8,783 nucleotides of DNA from Gemmatimonadota bacterium (lineage in GTDB: Bacteria; Gemmatimonadota; Gemmatimonadetes; JACCXV01; JAHWKZ01): assembly GCA_019347645.1 (NCBI GenBank), contig JAHWKZ010000060.1, positions 1 to 8,783 of the forward strand. The letters run 5' to 3'. The notes below the pieces were generated by a model. The model was not told where the DNA came from. It made no database searches and was given only the letters and a program-made list of their open reading frames with translations. The stretch's first letter is position 1; every line of letters begins with the position of its first letter. Below, one piece after another: positions 7,110 to 8,783 of this stretch. Both the position numbers and the translations under genes were made by a program.

Positions 7110-7780
7110 GGGCGGCTACGGCGCTCGCGATCCTCGCCAAGGACCTCCGCCTCGAGGTGCGGCGGGTCGAGAGCCTGGGGACGATGGCGGTGTTCGGCGT
7201 GCTGGTGGTGGTGATCTTCGTCTTCGCCGGCGACCCGACGCCGGAGGACCTCTCGCGGCTCGGGCCGGGCGCGCTGTGGGTGGCGTTCCTGTTCGCCGGG
7301 GCGCTCGGCTTCGGCCGCTGGTTCGCGGCCGAGGAGCGCAACGCCGCGCTCCAGGGGATGCTGCTGACTCCGGTCGACCGGGGCGTGCTGTTCCTCGGCA
7401 AGTGGGCCGGCGCGACCACCTTCCTGCTGCTTCTGGAGCTCGTCCTGGTGCCGGTCGCGCTCACGATGTACGGGCTCGACCCGCACGGGGCGTGGCTCGA
7501 GCTGGCGCTGCTGTTGGTCGTGGTGGCGGTGGGCTACGCCGCGCTCGGGACCTTCTTCGCCGCGGTGGCGGCGCGGACTACGGCCGGCGAGCTGTTGCTG
7601 CCGGTCCTGCTGTTTCCGCTGAGCGTGCCGCTGGTGCTGGCGGGGGCCGAGGGCGGGCAGGCGCTCTTCCAGGCCGGCCCGCGGGAGGGATACTGGGACT
7701 GGCTGGGGCTGGCGGTGGCGTTCGACGTGATATTCGGGACGGTGTGTGCGATAGGCTTCGAACACGTCATCGAGGAATGA
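7106..7780 (+). CDS. ccmB: Heme exporter membrane protein CcmB
   Basis: This is the integral membrane partner of CcmA; 224 aa, close to the usual 220. It has about six hydrophobic helices. Family-typical wording is WVAFLFAGALGFGRWFAAEE followed by LQGMLLTPVDRGVLFLGK, and PLVLAGAEGGQAL near the C-terminal third. The GTG at 7106 overlaps the ccmA stop as GTGA. An in-frame GTG at 7094 with GGAG 7 nt before it is an equally possible start and would add four residues. The gene ends 5 bp before a long palindromic element, after which ccmC continues the operon. Confidence 0.92.
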   Translation: MRAATALAILAKDLRLEVRRVESLGTMAVFGVLVVVIFVFAGDPTPEDLSRLGPGALWVAFLFAGALGFGRWFAAEERNAALQGMLLTPVDRGVLFLGKWAGATTFLLLLELVLVPVALTMYGLDPHGAWLELALLLVVVAVGYAALGTFFAAVAARTTAGELLLPVLLFPLSVPLVLAGAEGGQALFQAGPREGYWDWLGLAVAFDVIFGTVCAIGFEHVIEE

Positions 7781-7785
7781 GCACG

Positions 7786-7915
7786 GGGTGCTGAAAACGG
7801 CGCGTCTCGCGGACTTCGCTCCTCGTCGGGCCTGCGGCGTGGCCGTGCTTCGCACGCGGCCACGCCTCGGCCCTCCTCGTCGCGAAGCCCACGATCCGCA
7901 CCGTTTTGAGCACCC
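7786..7915. repeat. 130-bp imperfect palindrome (REP/MITE-like) between ccmB and ccmC
   Basis: The ends are 15-bp inverted repeats with one mismatch: GGGTGCTGAAAACGG (7786-7800) and CCGTTTTGAGCACCC (7901-7915). Inner pairs share the same centre (7850.5): CTTCGC (7814-7819) with GCGAAG (7882-7887), and GGGCC (7828-7832) with GGCCC (7869-7873). The middle is a strong hairpin at 7837-7865, GCGTGGC-CGTGC, loop TTC, GCACG-(CG)-GCCACGC, with a 2-nt bulge. A 10-mer CTCCTCGTCG occurs in the same orientation at the mirror positions 7819-7828 and 7873-7882, so there the arms repeat directly instead of pairing. There is no T tract, no convincing reading frame and no visible target duplication. It fills nearly the whole gap. 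A mobile non-coding repeat is the likeliest reading; an mRNA-stabilising or attenuating hairpin is an alternative or added role. Confidence 0.75.
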
Positions 7916-7921
7916 TTCTAC

Positions 7922-7928
7922 AGGGGAG
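7922..7928 (+). promoter_or_regulatory. Ribosome binding site of ccmC
   Basis: AGGGGAG ends 8 nt before the ATG at 7937. It sets the start at 7937 rather than the in-frame GTG at 7928, which lies on the ribosome binding site itself. Confidence 0.7.
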
Positions 7929-7936
7929 TGGATGGC

Positions 7937-8710
7937 ATGAGGTGGTGGCCGGGGTCGTGGGGGCAGTTTTGGCGGACGCTCGACGGGCGCGTCTACCATG
8001 GCTTGATGTGGGCCCGGCCGTGGATCGGATGGCTCGCCGCCGGGCTCATGATCGCCGTCTTCGGCCTCGTCTTCTGGTGGGTGCCGCTCGAGGCGATCCA
8101 GGGCTGGCCGCAGAAGATCTTCTACATCCATGTCCCCTCGGCGTGGATCACGTACGCGGCGTTCGGGGTCGTCTTCGTCTCCTCGATCCTGTACCTCTGG
8201 CAGCGGGCGCCGCTGTGGGACGTCTACGCCCGGACGGCGGCGGAGGTGGGTTTCCTGTTCACCACCCTGACCCTGGCCACCGGGATGATGTGGGGCAAGC
8301 CCATCTGGGGCACCTACTGGACCTGGGACGCCCGGCTCACCACGACGCTGATCCTGTGGTTCATCTACGGCGGCTATCTCCTGCTCCGGGCGTACGCCCG
8401 CCCGGACGTCGACGTGGCGCGGATGGCCGCGATCGTGGGGATCGTCGGCTTCCTCGACGTTCCGATCATCCATCTCTCGGTCCTGTGGTGGCGGACGCTC
8501 CACCCCCAGCCGGTCGTCATGATCCTCGACGACCCGGGCGGAGGTCTGCCGGCTTCGATGCTGATCACCCTGCTCGTCTCGCTGGTCGCCTTCTCGCTGG
8601 TGTTCGCCTGGCTGTGGATCCAGCGGGTGTGGCAGGAACGGACGGCGGAGAACCTGGCCCTGCTCGAGACGCTGCTGGAGCGCCGGGTCCGGGAGGAGTC
8701 GCCGGCGTGA
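7937..8710 (+). CDS. ccmC: Heme handling protein CcmC
   Basis: This inner-membrane protein presents heme to CcmE on the periplasmic side; 257 aa. It has about six TM helices and the WWD (tryptophan-rich) motif WGKPIWGTYWTWDARL (119-134). The two conserved axial histidines flank that motif: H65 in FYIHVPSAW and H179 in VPIIHLSVLWW. This is the layout of the CcmC/CcmF/CcsA heme-handling family. CcmC is chosen over CcmF by length and over CcsA by the ccm neighbours. The N-terminus is about 10 residues longer before TM1 than in E. coli CcmC, and a charged tail (ERRVREESPA) ends the protein. The stop overlaps the ccmD start as GTGA. Confidence 0.95.
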   Translation: MRWWPGSWGQFWRTLDGRVYHGLMWARPWIGWLAAGLMIAVFGLVFWWVPLEAIQGWPQKIFYIHVPSAWITYAAFGVVFVSSILYLWQRAPLWDVYARTAAEVGFLFTTLTLATGMMWGKPIWGTYWTWDARLTTTLILWFIYGGYLLLRAYARPDVDVARMAAIVGIVGFLDVPIIHLSVLWWRTLHPQPVVMILDDPGGGLPASMLITLLVSLVAFSLVFAWLWIQRVWQERTAENLALLETLLERRVREESPA

Positions 8711-8783
8711 CCCATTACCTGGCAGCCTACGCGATCTTCTGGGCGGCTCTGTTCGGCTACCTGCTCGGGCTCTCGAGTCGCCA
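8707..8783 (+). CDS. ccmD: CcmD, small heme-exporter subunit (partial, cut by window end)
   Basis: The GTG at 8707 overlaps the ccmC stop (GTGA), and GGGAGGAG ends 8 nt before it, a strong ribosome binding site. The 25 complete codons visible give a Tyr-rich N-terminus (HYLAAY), a single TM helix (AIFWAALFGYLLGL) and then SSR. This is the usual pattern of CcmD, a single-helix protein of roughly 45-60 aa that links CcmC, CcmAB and CcmE and is needed to release holo-CcmE. The 3' end lies outside the window. It is identified mainly by size pattern and position directly after ccmC. Confidence 0.85.
   Translation, partial: MTHYLAAYAIFWAALFGYLLGLSSR

Noticed and set aside
7786..7915. Reading the ccmB-ccmC palindrome as a rho-independent terminator
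   Set aside because: There is no T run after the hairpin or after the outer repeat, and the operon genes clearly continue downstream with the same strand and pathway.
7058..8503. Long minus-strand open frame opposite ccmB, the palindrome and ccmC
   Set aside because: It is rich in Arg, Pro, Glu and His without domains, crosses two well-supported genes on the other strand, and arises from GC-skewed codon use.

Overview
The window is about 70% G+C and densely coding, with many GTG or TTG starts and 4-nt stop/start overlaps. A cytochrome c maturation system I (Ccm) operon and exported thiol/heme proteins suggest a GC-rich, respiring, Gram-negative-type bacterium. The sequence alone does not fix the phylum. 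Proteobacteria other than the classical groups, Gemmatimonadota and Eisenbacteria-like lineages are all possible, and this is inference. No tRNA, rRNA, CRISPR array, transposase or phage gene was seen.

Layout. (1) Positions 23-2080, plus strand: a ClC-family anion channel/transporter with a C-terminal CBS pair and a TrkA_C domain. (2) Positions 4648-2111, minus strand, convergent with the ClC gene: a three-gene unit made of a 107-aa protein of unknown family, a NatA/YhaQ-type ABC ATPase, and its NatB/YhaP-type ABC-2 permease. The permease starts at a TTG that overlaps the ATPase stop. (3) A short divergent intergenic region at about 4649-4711. (4) Positions 4712 to the right edge, plus strand: a ccm operon in the order thioredoxin-like ccmG/resA-type, ccmH, ccmE, ccmA, ccmB, ccmC and ccmD (cut by the window end). 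ccmF is not in the window and would be expected downstream or elsewhere.

How the ccm genes work together (established for system I). CcmA and CcmB, with CcmC and CcmD, load heme on the outer face of the membrane onto CcmE, a membrane-anchored heme chaperone. CcmG and CcmH keep the apocytochrome CXXCH cysteines reduced, and CcmF (not seen) ligates the heme.

Two points stand out. First, CcmE carries Cys (C135-x-x-x-Y139) where the classical protein has its heme-binding His. That variant was described in 'system I*', which lacks CcmH, yet here an intact CPVC CcmH lies directly upstream and overlaps ccmE. Second, the otherwise tight operon is split between ccmB and ccmC by a 130-bp imperfect palindrome (7786-7915) with 15-bp terminal inverted repeats and a strong central hairpin. 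It looks like a REP/MITE-type non-coding element. The rest of the window appears conventional.
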